Shown here one piece after another: positions 1 to 7,187 of a stretch of DNA of 19,199 nucleotides. Source of the stretch: JAAYGT01 sp050252075 (GTDB lineage Bacteria; Pseudomonadota; Gammaproteobacteria; Burkholderiales; Burkholderiaceae_B). Both the position numbers and the translations under genes were made by a program. The notes below the pieces were generated by a model. It saw nothing but the letters and a program-made list of their open reading frames with translations, ran no database searches and was not told the DNA's origin. How positions within the stretch are numbered: the stretch's first letter is position 1; the number at the start of each line of letters is the position of its first letter. The DNA lies in contig JBFWLP010000066.1 of NCBI GenBank assembly GCA_050252075.1, positions 1-19,199 of the forward strand, given 5' to 3'.

Positions 1-72
1 GAACAAGAAGCCGTCGAAAAATTTCTCCCCTCCTTGCGCGCCACAGCAGCCATATTACGTGCCGCTTTGTGA
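1..72 (+). CDS. C-terminal end of an unidentified protein, possibly an IclR-family regulator (partial)
   Basis: Frame 1 is open from the first base and ends at a TGA at 70-72, giving 23 residues that include the stretch FLPSLRATAAILRAAL. The amphipathic, Leu/Ala/Arg-rich ending resembles the last helix of IclR-type regulators, which often finish with a similar LLPxLRxxAxxI pattern. That is only resemblance over a short tail, so the family assignment is weak. The stop codon is immediately followed by the inverted repeat at 73-140, and the acyl-CoA synthetase begins 100 bases later on the same strand. The two could therefore be neighbours in one transcription unit or be separated by the hairpin. 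The rest of the gene lies outside the window. Confidence 0.45.
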   Translation, partial: EQEAVEKFLPSLRATAAILRAAL

Positions 73-140
73 GATTGGGGTCAGAGTAAGATTGGGGTCA
101 GAGTAAATTTTTACTCTGACCCCAATCTTACTCTGACCCC
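73..140. repeat. Perfect 30-bp inverted repeat built from a 17-bp tandem repeat (REP-like)
   Basis: The unit GATTGGGGTCAGAGTAA occurs twice in tandem at 73-89 and 90-106. Bases 111-140 are the exact reverse complement of 77-106, so 77-140 is a perfect 30-bp stem around the loop ATTT. The core GGGGTCAGAGTA and its complement TACTCTGACCCC therefore appear four times. From memory, this core recurs in many betaproteobacterial genomes, often near REP-associated tyrosine transposases, but no transposase is in the window. It starts directly after the upstream stop codon and ends about 30 bases before the next start. It could act as a terminator or mRNA-stabilising hairpin, but no T-run follows it. 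Confidence 0.85.
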
Positions 141-172
141 GTTTTCAAGAATTTCCACAAGGACGATAGGTT

Positions 173-1726
173 ATGAATGTTGCCGATTGGCTGTACCGGA
201 GGGCGCAGTTGACGCCGTTGTTGCCGGCGTTGTTCGAGGGTGTGCGGTGCCGGGGGGATTACGCCGGCTTTGCCGGCCGGGCGCAGCGTGTGGCGCAGGT
301 GCTTTCGCGTGATTACAACGTGCAGCCCGGTGACCGGGTGGCGTTGTATATGCAGAACTCGCTGGATTATCTGGCGTGCATGTACGGCATTCTCTGGGCC
401 GGAGCGGTGATCGTGCCCATCAACTACAAGCTTCATGCGCGGGAGGCTTTTTGGATCGTCGAGAACGCGCAGGCAAAAGGCGTCATCACTGATCATTCCT
501 TCGACACCACATCGCAGGCGGCGCATGCATCATGCGTCCGGATCGATGTTCACGTGCTGTGCGATGGCGGCCGGGAAGCCGGTGACGCCGTGCAGGATCA
601 CACGCCGCCGGTGCCGCGTGCGCCGGGTGATTTGGCCTGGCTGTTCTATACCTCGGGAACGACAGGCCGCCCCAAGGGGGTGATGCTGACCCACCAGAAC
701 CTGGCCGCAATGTCGCTTTGCTATTTAAGTGATGTCGATGACATTGTCCCCGGCGAGGCAGTGCTATACGCAGCGCCGTTGTCGCATGGCGCCGGCTTGC
801 ATAATTTCATTCATGTACGCATGGGCTCCCGGCATGTGGTGCCCGATTCCAGGGGGTTCGACTGTGCCGAGATTATCGACATGGCCGCGCAGTTGGAGCG
901 TTTGTCCTTTTTTGCCGCTCCTACCATGGTCAAGCGCCTGGTGGCACATGCCGAGCAGCACCGAGCCGACGTTAGCGGCCTGAAAACGATTGTGTGCGGC
1001 GGCGCGCCCATGTACGTGGCCGACGTGGCGCAAACGCTCGATGTGCTGGGGCCGGTACTGGCGTTGGTATATGGGCAAGGCGAGTCGCCCATGACCATTA
1101 CCGCACTGCGCAAAGAGATCATCGCGGACCGCGCGCATCCTGAATGGGCCGAACGCGTGGCCTCGGTCGGTACGGCGGATGCCTGCGTGTCCGTGCGGGT
1201 GGTGGATGAACATATGAACGACCTGCCGGTGGATGAGTGCGGCGAAGTGGTGGTGCGTGGCACGCCGGTCATGGCCGGTTACTGGAATAATCCGTCGGCG
1301 ACGGCCGACACGCTGATCGACGGCTGGCTGCGTACCGGGGATATCGGTTATTTGAACGCCAAAGGGTTTCTGACGCTCACGGATCGCTCAAAAGACGTCA
1401 TTATTTCCGGAGGGTCCAATGTGTATCCCCGCGAGGTGGAAGAGGTACTGGTTGAGCATCCGGCGGTATTCGAGGCGGCGGTTGTCGGTGAGCCGCATCA
1501 CGATTGGGGTGAGCAAGTAGTGGCCTTCGTGGTGCCGCTTCCCGGAAAAACCATCGACCAGGCCGATCTGGATGACTGGTGCAAGCAGCATATAGCGGCA
1601 TTCAAGCGTCCCAAACGCTATCTGTTCTGCGCGGAGCTGCCAAAAAACAGCTATGGAAAAATCCCCAAGACGGAACTTCGGGAGCGGTTGCAAACCCAGC
1701 GTTCGACCGGGTCGTGCCCCGTGTAA
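173..1726 (+). CDS. AMP-forming acyl-CoA synthetase (class I adenylate-forming ligase)
   Basis: This enzyme activates a carboxylic acid to its acyl-CoA through an acyl-adenylate in the cytoplasm. At 517 residues it is the normal family length. The ATP-binding P-loop YTSGTTGRPKGV lies near residues 159-170. It is followed by the YGQGESP adenine/acyl-site motif, the RTGDIGYL hinge motif with its conserved Asp, and the DRSKDVIISGG motif. The C-terminal GKIPK motif carries the catalytic lysine. The ATG at 173 has AAGGACGATAGG just upstream. The 3' end overlaps the convergent hydrolase gene by 76 bases. The substrate cannot be read from sequence. The nearby aromatic-type and acyl-CoA catabolic operons suggest an aromatic, alicyclic or medium-chain acid. 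No thioesterase or reductase domain is fused. Confidence 0.92.
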   Translation: MNVADWLYRRAQLTPLLPALFEGVRCRGDYAGFAGRAQRVAQVLSRDYNVQPGDRVALYMQNSLDYLACMYGILWAGAVIVPINYKLHAREAFWIVENAQAKGVITDHSFDTTSQAAHASCVRIDVHVLCDGGREAGDAVQDHTPPVPRAPGDLAWLFYTSGTTGRPKGVMLTHQNLAAMSLCYLSDVDDIVPGEAVLYAAPLSHGAGLHNFIHVRMGSRHVVPDSRGFDCAEIIDMAAQLERLSFFAAPTMVKRLVAHAEQHRADVSGLKTIVCGGAPMYVADVAQTLDVLGPVLALVYGQGESPMTITALRKEIIADRAHPEWAERVASVGTADACVSVRVVDEHMNDLPVDECGEVVVRGTPVMAGYWNNPSATADTLIDGWLRTGDIGYLNAKGFLTLTDRSKDVIISGGSNVYPREVEEVLVEHPAVFEAAVVGEPHHDWGEQVVAFVVPLPGKTIDQADLDDWCKQHIAAFKRPKRYLFCAELPKNSYGKIPKTELRERLQTQRSTGSCPV

Positions 1727-2427
1727 ATGCAGTGCGGCGCCAGGTCGCGAACGCGCCGGCGGGCGTTGATCACCGCAGGCAGGTCCACCAGAATACCGGT
1801 GGGAATGGCATCGACGTAGTTGCGGTTCATGGGAATGGCGTCGCCCGTCAGCACGGCCAGGCCTTCGGGTGTGGCCACGGCAACCATCTGGGATCCCGGC
1901 GTGTGCCCACCTACCTTCAGCAGCTGCAATCCCGGGGTTAAAGCGACGTCACCGTCGACGGCAATAATTTGTTGCCGGGCGATTAATCGGGACAGCATGT
2001 CGCGGTGGCTGAAAAAGCGTGCCGTGGCTTCGTGTGACCAGGCATCTGCCATGAAGAAGTCGATTTCCGCCTGTTGCGCATAAAACCGCGCATTCGGAAA
2101 AAGATCTGCCGACGAGGCGTGATCCCAATGCAGGTGGGTGAGCACAATGTGGCGGATCGCCAGGGGGTCTATGCCTGTCTCGCGCAGTCGCTGGTCTACC
2201 GGTGCCAGATCGGAAATGTCGCGTCGTCTGGCTTCGTCAAGCGGCGGGCCGGTGTCAACCAGTATCACCTGATCATGGTGTTGCAATACCCAGGTGCGGT
2301 ACGTGATGGCAAGCGGCTGCGTGTCGGATTCCAGATAGTTGAACCACGACCAGCGGGCCGTGCGTGAGCCCAGCCGGACAGGCGTAATGGACCAGAGTGT
2401 GTCAGGGTCGGTGGTTAAGTTGAGCAT
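1651..2427 (-). CDS. Metallo-beta-lactamase-fold hydrolase (AHL-lactonase-like)
   Basis: This 258-residue protein carries the complete di-metal signature of the metallo-beta-lactamase superfamily: HLHWDH at residues 98-103, GHTPGS with His175, TGD with Asp196 and GHD with His238. The layout matches the N-acyl homoserine lactonase-like branch, which opens lactone rings, but many relatives act on other esters or thioesters. AGGAGCC precedes the ATG. It is the last gene of the minus-strand operon, 11 bases after the aldolase gene. It ends inside the convergent acyl-CoA synthetase gene, sharing 76 bases. Within a catabolic operon, hydrolysis of a lactone or thioester intermediate is more likely than quorum quenching, but this is inference. 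There is no signal peptide, so it is probably cytoplasmic. Confidence 0.88.
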   Translation of the reverse strand: MLNLTTDPDTLWSITPVRLGSRTARWSWFNYLESDTQPLAITYRTWVLQHHDQVILVDTGPPLDEARRRDISDLAPVDQRLRETGIDPLAIRHIVLTHLHWDHASSADLFPNARFYAQQAEIDFFMADAWSHEATARFFSHRDMLSRLIARQQIIAVDGDVALTPGLQLLKVGGHTPGSQMVAVATPEGLAVLTGDAIPMNRNYVDAIPTGILVDLPAVINARRRVRDLAPHCIYTGHDPVERWVCNRSRSSVLGIFP

Positions 2428-2438
2428 GGCCAGGGCTC

Positions 2439-3206
2439 CTACGAGCGCATGCGCTTGGCCAGGGCATTCGCCCCGCGAGCCAGCAGCCCCATATCGCTGC
2501 CCACCGCCGTGAACAGACAGCCCAGTGCCATGTAATGACGGGCTTGTTCTTCGTTGAAGGACAGTATGCCGGGCGCTTTGCCGCAGGCCAGAATGCGTTC
2601 GATCGCCGCCTGGATCACCTGTTGAACATCGGGGTGGCCCGGGTTGCCCAGGTGCCCAAGGTTCGCCGCCAGATCGGCCGGTCCGATGAATACACCGTCA
2701 ACGCCGTCAACCGATGCGATTGCTTCCAGGTTCTCGATGCCTTTGCGGGATTCAATTTGAACCAGCAGGCAAAGCTGTTCTTCGCAGGCCTGAAAATAAT
2801 CGGTCATCTGGCCGAATCCGCTGGCGCGGGTTGTGCCGCCCACCCCCCGCACCCCGCGAGGCGGATAGCGCATGCCCGCAACGGCCGATGCCGCTTCCTG
2901 GGCCGTTTCCACATAGGGAATCAGCAGGGTCTGCACGCCGATGTCCAGGTAGCGCTTCAACTGCAGGGTGTCATTCCAGGTGGGGCGAACAATAGGGCTG
3001 ACCGGAAACGGTGCGGCGGCCTGAAGCTGGCCCAGCACGGTGCCGATGTCACTGGGGGAGTGTTCGGTATCGAACAGCAGCCAGTCAAAGCCGGCTTGAG
3101 CAACGATCTCGGCACTGTAGGCGTTGCACAGGGTTACCCACAACCCCAGTTGCGGTTGTTTGTTCTGCAGGGCCTGTTTGAAGCGGTTCACAGGGACAGT
3201 CGGCAT
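2439..3206 (-). CDS. hpaI: HpcH/HpaI-family class II aldolase, 4-hydroxy-2-oxoheptanedioate aldolase-like
   Basis: HpaI performs a metal-dependent retro-aldol cleavage of 4-hydroxy-2-oxoheptane-1,7-dioate to pyruvate and succinic semialdehyde. Homologues accept related 4-hydroxy-2-oxo acids. The 255 residues match E. coli HpaI, as I recall it, along most of the length. Visible are the DTEH motif with catalytic His49, VRPTWND with Arg74, and the metal ligands Glu152 (VQIESR) and Asp178 (IGPADLA). The spacing equals that of H45/R70/E149/D175 in E. coli. The start ATG shares one base with the stop of the upstream hydratase gene (TAATG), and GGAGG lies ahead of it, so translation is probably coupled. 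Pairing with an HpaH-like hydratase supports the assignment. The true substrate depends on the unknown upstream pathway. Confidence 0.88.
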   Translation of the reverse strand: MPTVPVNRFKQALQNKQPQLGLWVTLCNAYSAEIVAQAGFDWLLFDTEHSPSDIGTVLGQLQAAAPFPVSPIVRPTWNDTLQLKRYLDIGVQTLLIPYVETAQEAASAVAGMRYPPRGVRGVGGTTRASGFGQMTDYFQACEEQLCLLVQIESRKGIENLEAIASVDGVDGVFIGPADLAANLGHLGNPGHPDVQQVIQAAIERILACGKAPGILSFNEEQARHYMALGCLFTAVGSDMGLLARGANALAKRMRS

Positions 3207-4000
3207 TAACGGCCTCCGGCTTGGAAGAATACGGAAATTCCACCCAGTGTACCGAAGTCGGCGTGGATGGTGTCGCCCGCGGCGACGGCGACGGTGCGGG
3301 TGAACGACCCGGCCAGCACCACGCTGCCGGCGTCAAGCGAGGTGCCGAACTCGCCCAGCTTGTTGGCCAGCCATTCCACCCCGCGGGCCGGATGCCCCAT
3401 GACACCGGCCGATACGCCTGATTCCTCGATAACCCCGTTGCGGTACAGCAAACCGCCGACCCAGCGCAGATCGATATCCATGGGGCGTACCGGCCGTCCG
3501 CCCAGAATAATGCCCGCCGACGCCGCGTTGTCGGCGATGTTGTCCACGATGCGCCGAGGGTACTGGGTTCGCCCATCCACGATCTCCAGTGCCGGCTGCA
3601 CGTAATCGGTGGCGTTCAGCACGTCGTACAGGGTGACCCCGGGGCCGCGCAACGGTTTGTTCAAAATGAAGGCAAGCTCCACTTCAACGCGTGGCACGAT
3701 GAAACGGTCAACAGGGATGGTGTCGCCATCGGCGAAAAACATATCGTCAAGCAGGTGGCCGTAATCGGGTTCGTTGATGCCTTGAATGGATTGCATCGCA
3801 CGCGACGTCAACCCTATCTTATGGCCGCGCAAGCGCGCGCCCTGGGCGATCTTGGCCGCAATGACCTGCTGCTGGATCTCATAAGAGTCGGTGATTTCTA
3901 TACCCGGGAAGGTTTGATCAAGCTGCGGTGCGGGTGTCACAGTGCGCTCGGCCTGAAGCAGAATCTGGGCCGCTTGCTGGTGTTGTTCGGCAGTTAACAT
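3206..4000 (-). CDS. hpaH: 2-oxo-hept-4-ene-1,7-dioate hydratase-like (HpaH family)
   Basis: HpaH adds water to 2-oxohept-4-ene-1,7-dioate to give the 4-hydroxy-2-oxo diacid that HpaI cleaves. The 264 residues closely follow E. coli HpaH from memory. Shared segments include GHKIGLTS near residue 79, EPDYGHLLDDMFF, DRFIVPRVEVELAF with the acidic metal ligands, NATDYVQPALE, DNAASAGIILGGRP, and the NGVIEESGV/HPARGVEWLANKLGE region. This is much nearer to the diacid-specific HpaH branch than to MhpD-type 2-hydroxypentadienoate hydratases. The ATG at 4000 follows the fumarylacetoacetate hydrolase-family gene by five bases, and the stop overlaps the aldolase start. The remaining HPA-pathway genes (hpaB, hpaD, hpaE, hpaF) are absent here. 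Confidence 0.9.
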   Translation of the reverse strand: MLTAEQHQQAAQILLQAERTVTPAPQLDQTFPGIEITDSYEIQQQVIAAKIAQGARLRGHKIGLTSRAMQSIQGINEPDYGHLLDDMFFADGDTIPVDRFIVPRVEVELAFILNKPLRGPGVTLYDVLNATDYVQPALEIVDGRTQYPRRIVDNIADNAASAGIILGGRPVRPMDIDLRWVGGLLYRNGVIEESGVSAGVMGHPARGVEWLANKLGEFGTSLDAGSVVLAGSFTRTVAVAAGDTIHADFGTLGGISVFFQAGGR

Positions 4001-4005
4001 GGTGT

Positions 4006-4860
4006 TTATCCGTTCTTGACTGGGTTGCGCAATATTCCGATGCCCGGCACTTCTACCTCAACCACATCGCCTTCCTTCAGGAATCGCGGTGGGGTGAACC
4101 GTATGCCGGCACCTGTGGGCGTACCGGTCGAGATAATGTCGCCGGGCTCCAGCGTGGTCCAGCGGGAAATATAGTGAATCAGGTAGCGAAAGGGGAACAG
4201 CAAATGTGCGGTCGAGTCGCGTTGCCGTTCTTCACCATTGACCCGCGTGATCACTTCCAGCGTGTCGTAGTCGGGGAATTCGTCGGCGGTGACCATCCAT
4301 GGCCCGATCGCGCCGCTTTGGTCAAAATTCTTGCCCTGGGTGACGTTGAATTTTCCGTGTTTGATCCAGTCGCGCACGGAGCCTTCGTTCAGGCAAGTCA
4401 GCCCGGCGATATGGCTTTCCGCCTGCGATTCGGGAATGCGGCGCCCGCGCTTGCCGATGATGATGGCAATTTCGCCCTCGTAATCCAGCTGTGTTGATTC
4501 GCTGACCGGGCAGATCAAAGGTTCCTGGTGCCCGACGAATGACGAAGGAAACCGGGGAAACACACTGGGAAACTCGGGCGCCTGGGTGCCGTCTTTGTAC
4601 TCCTCGTTGCGATGGGCGTAATTCACCCCTACGCAGATGATCCTGGCCGGATCGGGCACCGGTGCCAGGTACTGAACGGCATCCAGGGCATAATCGGCCC
4701 GAGGCTGCCGTGCCGCCGCACGGAGTTCGTGCAGTCGTTCGGCCGACAGAACGTCGCGCAACGACGCAGTACCCAGCGCGTCGGTCATATCGACGATCCC
4801 GTCATCACGTGCGACGCCCAGGCGCCGGGAACCCTGGGCCAGAAACGTTACGATGCGCAT
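4006..4860 (-). CDS. Fumarylacetoacetate hydrolase-family protein
   Basis: Members of this fold hydrolyse, decarboxylate or isomerise beta-keto or unsaturated oxo-diacids in a metal-dependent way. The protein has 284 residues: an N-terminal cap of about 70 residues, then the catalytic domain from the PARIICVGVNYAHRNEE motif (residues 71-87). The metal pair ExE is seen in LDYEGEIA (Glu128, Glu130). The third ligand, usually an Asp in an ND/LD motif, reads LNEGSVRDW with Glu159. GKNFDQSGAIGPW and STGTPTGAG follow as expected. It is about half the size of the fused two-domain HpaG decarboxylase and is closer to generic family members. It may still fill the decarboxylase step or hydrolyse a C-C bond. 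Its start overlaps the end of the amidohydrolase gene by 13 bases. Confidence 0.88.
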   Translation of the reverse strand: MRIVTFLAQGSRRLGVARDDGIVDMTDALGTASLRDVLSAERLHELRAAARQPRADYALDAVQYLAPVPDPARIICVGVNYAHRNEEYKDGTQAPEFPSVFPRFPSSFVGHQEPLICPVSESTQLDYEGEIAIIIGKRGRRIPESQAESHIAGLTCLNEGSVRDWIKHGKFNVTQGKNFDQSGAIGPWMVTADEFPDYDTLEVITRVNGEERQRDSTAHLLFPFRYLIHYISRWTTLEPGDIISTGTPTGAGIRFTPPRFLKEGDVVEVEVPGIGILRNPVKNG

Positions 4861-5729
4861 GACTCATATCCAAAGAATGCTGCGGGGTTGTCCACCAGAA
4901 TACGGCGGGCCATGGCGTCGCTGCCCGCGTAGCGGTACAGCTGATTCATCAGGTCGCCTTCGTTCGGGGGCTGTTTGACGGAAACCGGGTGCGGCCAGTC
5001 GCTGCCCCACACGACGCGGTCGGGCGCCGCCTCGATGCAGGCGTGGGCAATCGGCACGACGTCGCCCCAGGGAGGCCCCGTTCGCGATATTTTTTCCGTG
5101 AGCGACAGCATGACCCAGAAGTTGCCCCGTTTCAGCAGCTCAAGCACCGCACCCAGGCTGGGATCGCCGGCGCCGCCTTGCGGGTTGGGGCGGCCCATGT
5201 GATCGATCATGACGGGAATATCCAGCCCTTGAAGCAGTGGCAACTGGTTCAGTATGCCGTCGGCCTCCGGCTGGAACTTGGCATACCAGCCGAGCTCTTT
5301 GATGCGGCACATGGCACGGTCAAAGTCGGCCGCCGACATGCTGACACCCAGCCCTTGCCGGTTGAACCGCGCACCGCGTACCCCGGCACTGTGCAGTTTT
5401 TCCAGATAGGCATCGTCGCGCTCCAGCAGCACCAAGGCGTTTGCGCAGGCTTTGTAGCCCGGCCCGGCGGTTTGAAGGGCGTCGAGCACCACCTGGTGGT
5501 CTGCGCCATACGTGGTGGCCTGAACAATGATTCCGCGTTCAATGCCTAGCGTGCGATGCATTGCCAGTGCGGTTTCAATGGTGGCGGTCGGCATTTCGTA
5601 GGCCGCGCCTTCGCGCACCGGGTACAGGTCGCGCGGACCAAACACATGAAACTGGCTGTCACAGCTGCCGCCGGGCAAGGTGTGGGCAGGGGGGCGAGGA
5701 GCGGGATCAAAAGGTAGGTAATCAGGCAT
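4848..5729 (-). CDS. Amidohydrolase-superfamily lactonase, LigI-like (QxH variant)
   Basis: This is a 293-residue TIM-barrel hydrolase of the Amidohydrolase_2 family. The best remembered likeness is 2-pyrone-4,6-dicarboxylate hydrolase (LigI). It shares the N-terminal HVFGP motif (residues 28-32), a VQATTYGADHQVVLDA stretch, the MIDHMGRP segment, and VWGSDWPHP with the catalytic Asp near the C-terminus. The canonical HxH after the first strand reads DSQFH, so Gln26 replaces the first His. LigI itself works without a divalent metal, and lactone-specific relatives often have altered ligands. A ring-opening lactonase or cyclic-amide hydrolase role in the operon is therefore reasonable but unproven. 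The start ATG lies 15 bases after the RidA-family gene. Confidence 0.85.
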   Translation of the reverse strand: MPDYLPFDPAPRPPAHTLPGGSCDSQFHVFGPRDLYPVREGAAYEMPTATIETALAMHRTLGIERGIIVQATTYGADHQVVLDALQTAGPGYKACANALVLLERDDAYLEKLHSAGVRGARFNRQGLGVSMSAADFDRAMCRIKELGWYAKFQPEADGILNQLPLLQGLDIPVMIDHMGRPNPQGGAGDPSLGAVLELLKRGNFWVMLSLTEKISRTGPPWGDVVPIAHACIEAAPDRVVWGSDWPHPVSVKQPPNEGDLMNQLYRYAGSDAMARRILVDNPAAFFGYESCAS

Positions 5730-5744
5730 GGTGGTTTCTTCGGG

Positions 5745-6125
5745 TTAGTTCAATACAGCAATGAAATCACATTCGACGAGCTTCTCGCCGTCCAGGTCGG
5801 CGTTCATGGTATGCCGCGCGGGCCGTGAGTGAGGATCGGGGAACATGGCCAGCCAGGGCCCGTTCAGGGCCTGGCGCCGGCTTCGATCCTTCATCCAGAC
5901 TGTCATTTTGATGATGTCGTCCGGCGAGCCGCCGGCACCCCGGACGATGCGTTCCACGTGCTCGAACATGAGCCGGCACTGGTCTTCCAGTGTGGCGCCG
6001 TAACGGCCGTCGGCGACATTCGTTCCCTGAATGCTGCCCGAGTACAGCAGATTGCCGATACGGCAGGCGGCCGGTATGGGGTTCTTGTGACTGAAACCGT
6101 CGACATAGATGCTGGTGCGTTTCAT
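5745..6125 (-). CDS. RidA (YjgF/YER057c/UK114)-family protein, enamine/imine deaminase-like
   Basis: RidA-family proteins are trimeric and hydrolyse enamines and imines. Some pathway members are 2-aminomuconate deaminases. The protein is 126 residues if started at the ATG at 6125 (MKRTSIYV), which fits the family length and lies four bases after the Bug gene. A longer upstream reading would run into that gene. Residues expected for activity are present: Arg104 in RPAR and Glu118 in KLVECDF, equivalent to Arg105 and Glu120 of E. coli RidA. LYSGSIQG and DDIIKMTVWM are typical core segments. In this operon it could release ammonia from an amino or imino intermediate, or quench a reactive enamine. 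That would point to a nitrogen-bearing substrate. Confidence 0.88.
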   Translation of the reverse strand: MKRTSIYVDGFSHKNPIPAACRIGNLLYSGSIQGTNVADGRYGATLEDQCRLMFEHVERIVRGAGGSPDDIIKMTVWMKDRSRRQALNGPWLAMFPDPHSRPARHTMNADLDGEKLVECDFIAVLN

Positions 6126-6129
6126 GGCT

Positions 6130-7095
6130 TTACTTGGCAGTGATGTTGGCGTTTTTGATAATAGGAACCCAGCGCGCATCTTCCTTGGCCAGATAGGAAG
6201 TGAAGTCGGCCGGGGTTGCTCCGCGAGCCTCTGCGCCCAGCTTGGCAAACTTTTCAATGACGTCGGGTTGGGCCAGCACCTCGCGAACGGCATCGCTCAG
6301 ACGCTGCACTACATCGGACGGCGTGCCTTTGGGGGCCAGCAGCCCAGTGAAGGTGTAGGCAACCAGGCCGTCCAGCCCTGCTTCCTGAAGCGTGGGAACG
6401 TCGGGCAATGACGGCACGCGTTTTTCCGAGGTGACCGCCAGCGGTTTCAGTTTGCCTTCCTGAATGAACGGAAGTGCGACCGATACCTGATCGAAATTGA
6501 AGTCGACCTGGCCGCCGATCAGGTCAACGGTGGCGGGCGCGTTGCCCTTGTAATGAATGGTGACCCAGTCAGCCCCGGTTTGCTTCTGGAGCATTTCGCT
6601 CATCAGGTGATTCGAGGTGCCGGCGCCGGGCGATGCCATATTCAGCTTGCCCGGATTCGCCTTGGCATAGGCCACGAAATCTTCAAAATTTTTCACGTCG
6701 AGCGTGGGCCGAACCTGCATCACCATGGGGGTCAGCGACACGGTGCTGATGGGCTCAAAGCTTTCTTTCCACTGGTAGACCGGGCGATTGAAAATGATCG
6801 GGCTGTAGAGCAGGGGGCCGTTGGCCGCCATGAAAAGTGTATGCCCGTCGGGTTTGGCGCGTGCCACGTATTCGCCGGCAATCATGCCTCCCGCGCCGGA
6901 TTTGTTTTCAACCACGAATGTTTGCCCGAACTTTTTCTCCAGGCCGGGGGCTATGATCCGTGCGGCGGTGTCCACATTGCCGCCGGGGGGGTACGGCACC
7001 ACGATCTGGACAGGTTGTGTGGGCCAGCTCGCGGCGTGGGCGGCCGTGGTCAGCAGGGCCAGCGATGCGGCAAAGGCGAGTTTGCGAATTTTCAT
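6130..7095 (-). CDS. Bug-type periplasmic substrate-binding protein (tripartite tricarboxylate transporter receptor family)
   Basis: This 321-residue periplasmic receptor starts with a Sec-type signal peptide (MKIRKLAFAASLALLTTAAHA, cut after AHA). The mature part opens with WPTQPVQIVVPYPPGGNVD, the hallmark of Bug proteins. It continues with the family's NKSGAGGMIAGEYVA and PDGHTLFMA segments and ends with a SYLAKEDARW helix. The ATG at 7095 has ACGGAGGA at ideal spacing. A longer open frame upstream has no matching signal peptide or ribosome site. It is the first gene of the minus-strand operon, so it probably binds the substrate or an early precursor. No TctA or TctB membrane subunits are in the window, so it must borrow a transporter from elsewhere. 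Confidence 0.92.
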   Translation of the reverse strand: MKIRKLAFAASLALLTTAAHAASWPTQPVQIVVPYPPGGNVDTAARIIAPGLEKKFGQTFVVENKSGAGGMIAGEYVARAKPDGHTLFMAANGPLLYSPIIFNRPVYQWKESFEPISTVSLTPMVMQVRPTLDVKNFEDFVAYAKANPGKLNMASPGAGTSNHLMSEMLQKQTGADWVTIHYKGNAPATVDLIGGQVDFNFDQVSVALPFIQEGKLKPLAVTSEKRVPSLPDVPTLQEAGLDGLVAYTFTGLLAPKGTPSDVVQRLSDAVREVLAQPDVIEKFAKLGAEARGATPADFTSYLAKEDARWVPIIKNANITAK

Positions 7096-7172
7096 GTCAT
7101 TCCTCCGTAAAAAAATAGTCCGACAAAGGTAGCAACAGAGGAATCGCTGGACAAGAAAAATATTCAAAAAAA

Positions 7173-7187
7173 GTCCATATATAGGAC
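7173..7187 (-). promoter_or_regulatory. Candidate IclR operator, site 1 (GTCC-N7-GGAC)
   Basis: On the minus strand this reads GTCCTATATATGGAC, with 4-bp arms and an AT-only centre. Together with flanks ATT and TT it shares 13 of 20 positions with the site at 7322-7341 on the plus strand. It lies 78 bases upstream of the Bug gene start. Its location beside a divergently arranged IclR regulator suggests an operator. The symmetry is short, so chance is possible. Confidence 0.4.

Noticed and set aside
73..140. CRISPR-like array or IS element end
   Set aside because: Only two direct and two inverted units exist, with no spacers and no transposase. A REP-like palindrome explains it better.
1651..2427. 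Quorum-quenching AHL lactonase
   Set aside because: The metal motifs fit that branch but are shared by many hydrolases. There is no quorum-sensing gene nearby and the gene belongs to a catabolic operon, so only the fold is claimed.
2439..4860. A complete 4-hydroxyphenylacetate (homoprotocatechuate) pathway
   Set aside because: Only HpaH- and HpaI-like genes are present. The fumarylacetoacetate hydrolase-family gene is not the fused HpaG form, and hpaB, hpaD, hpaE and hpaF are missing.
4848..5729. ACMSD-type decarboxylase, which would complete a 2-aminomuconate-style pathway with RidA
   Set aside because: The HVFGP, IDHMGRP and GSDWPHP segments follow LigI-type lactonases, and the HxH metal pair needed by ACMSD is broken.
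6126..6293. N-terminal extension of the RidA-family gene
   Set aside because: The added residues overlap the Bug gene's coding end, and the result would far exceed the normal RidA length. The ATG at 6125 fits.
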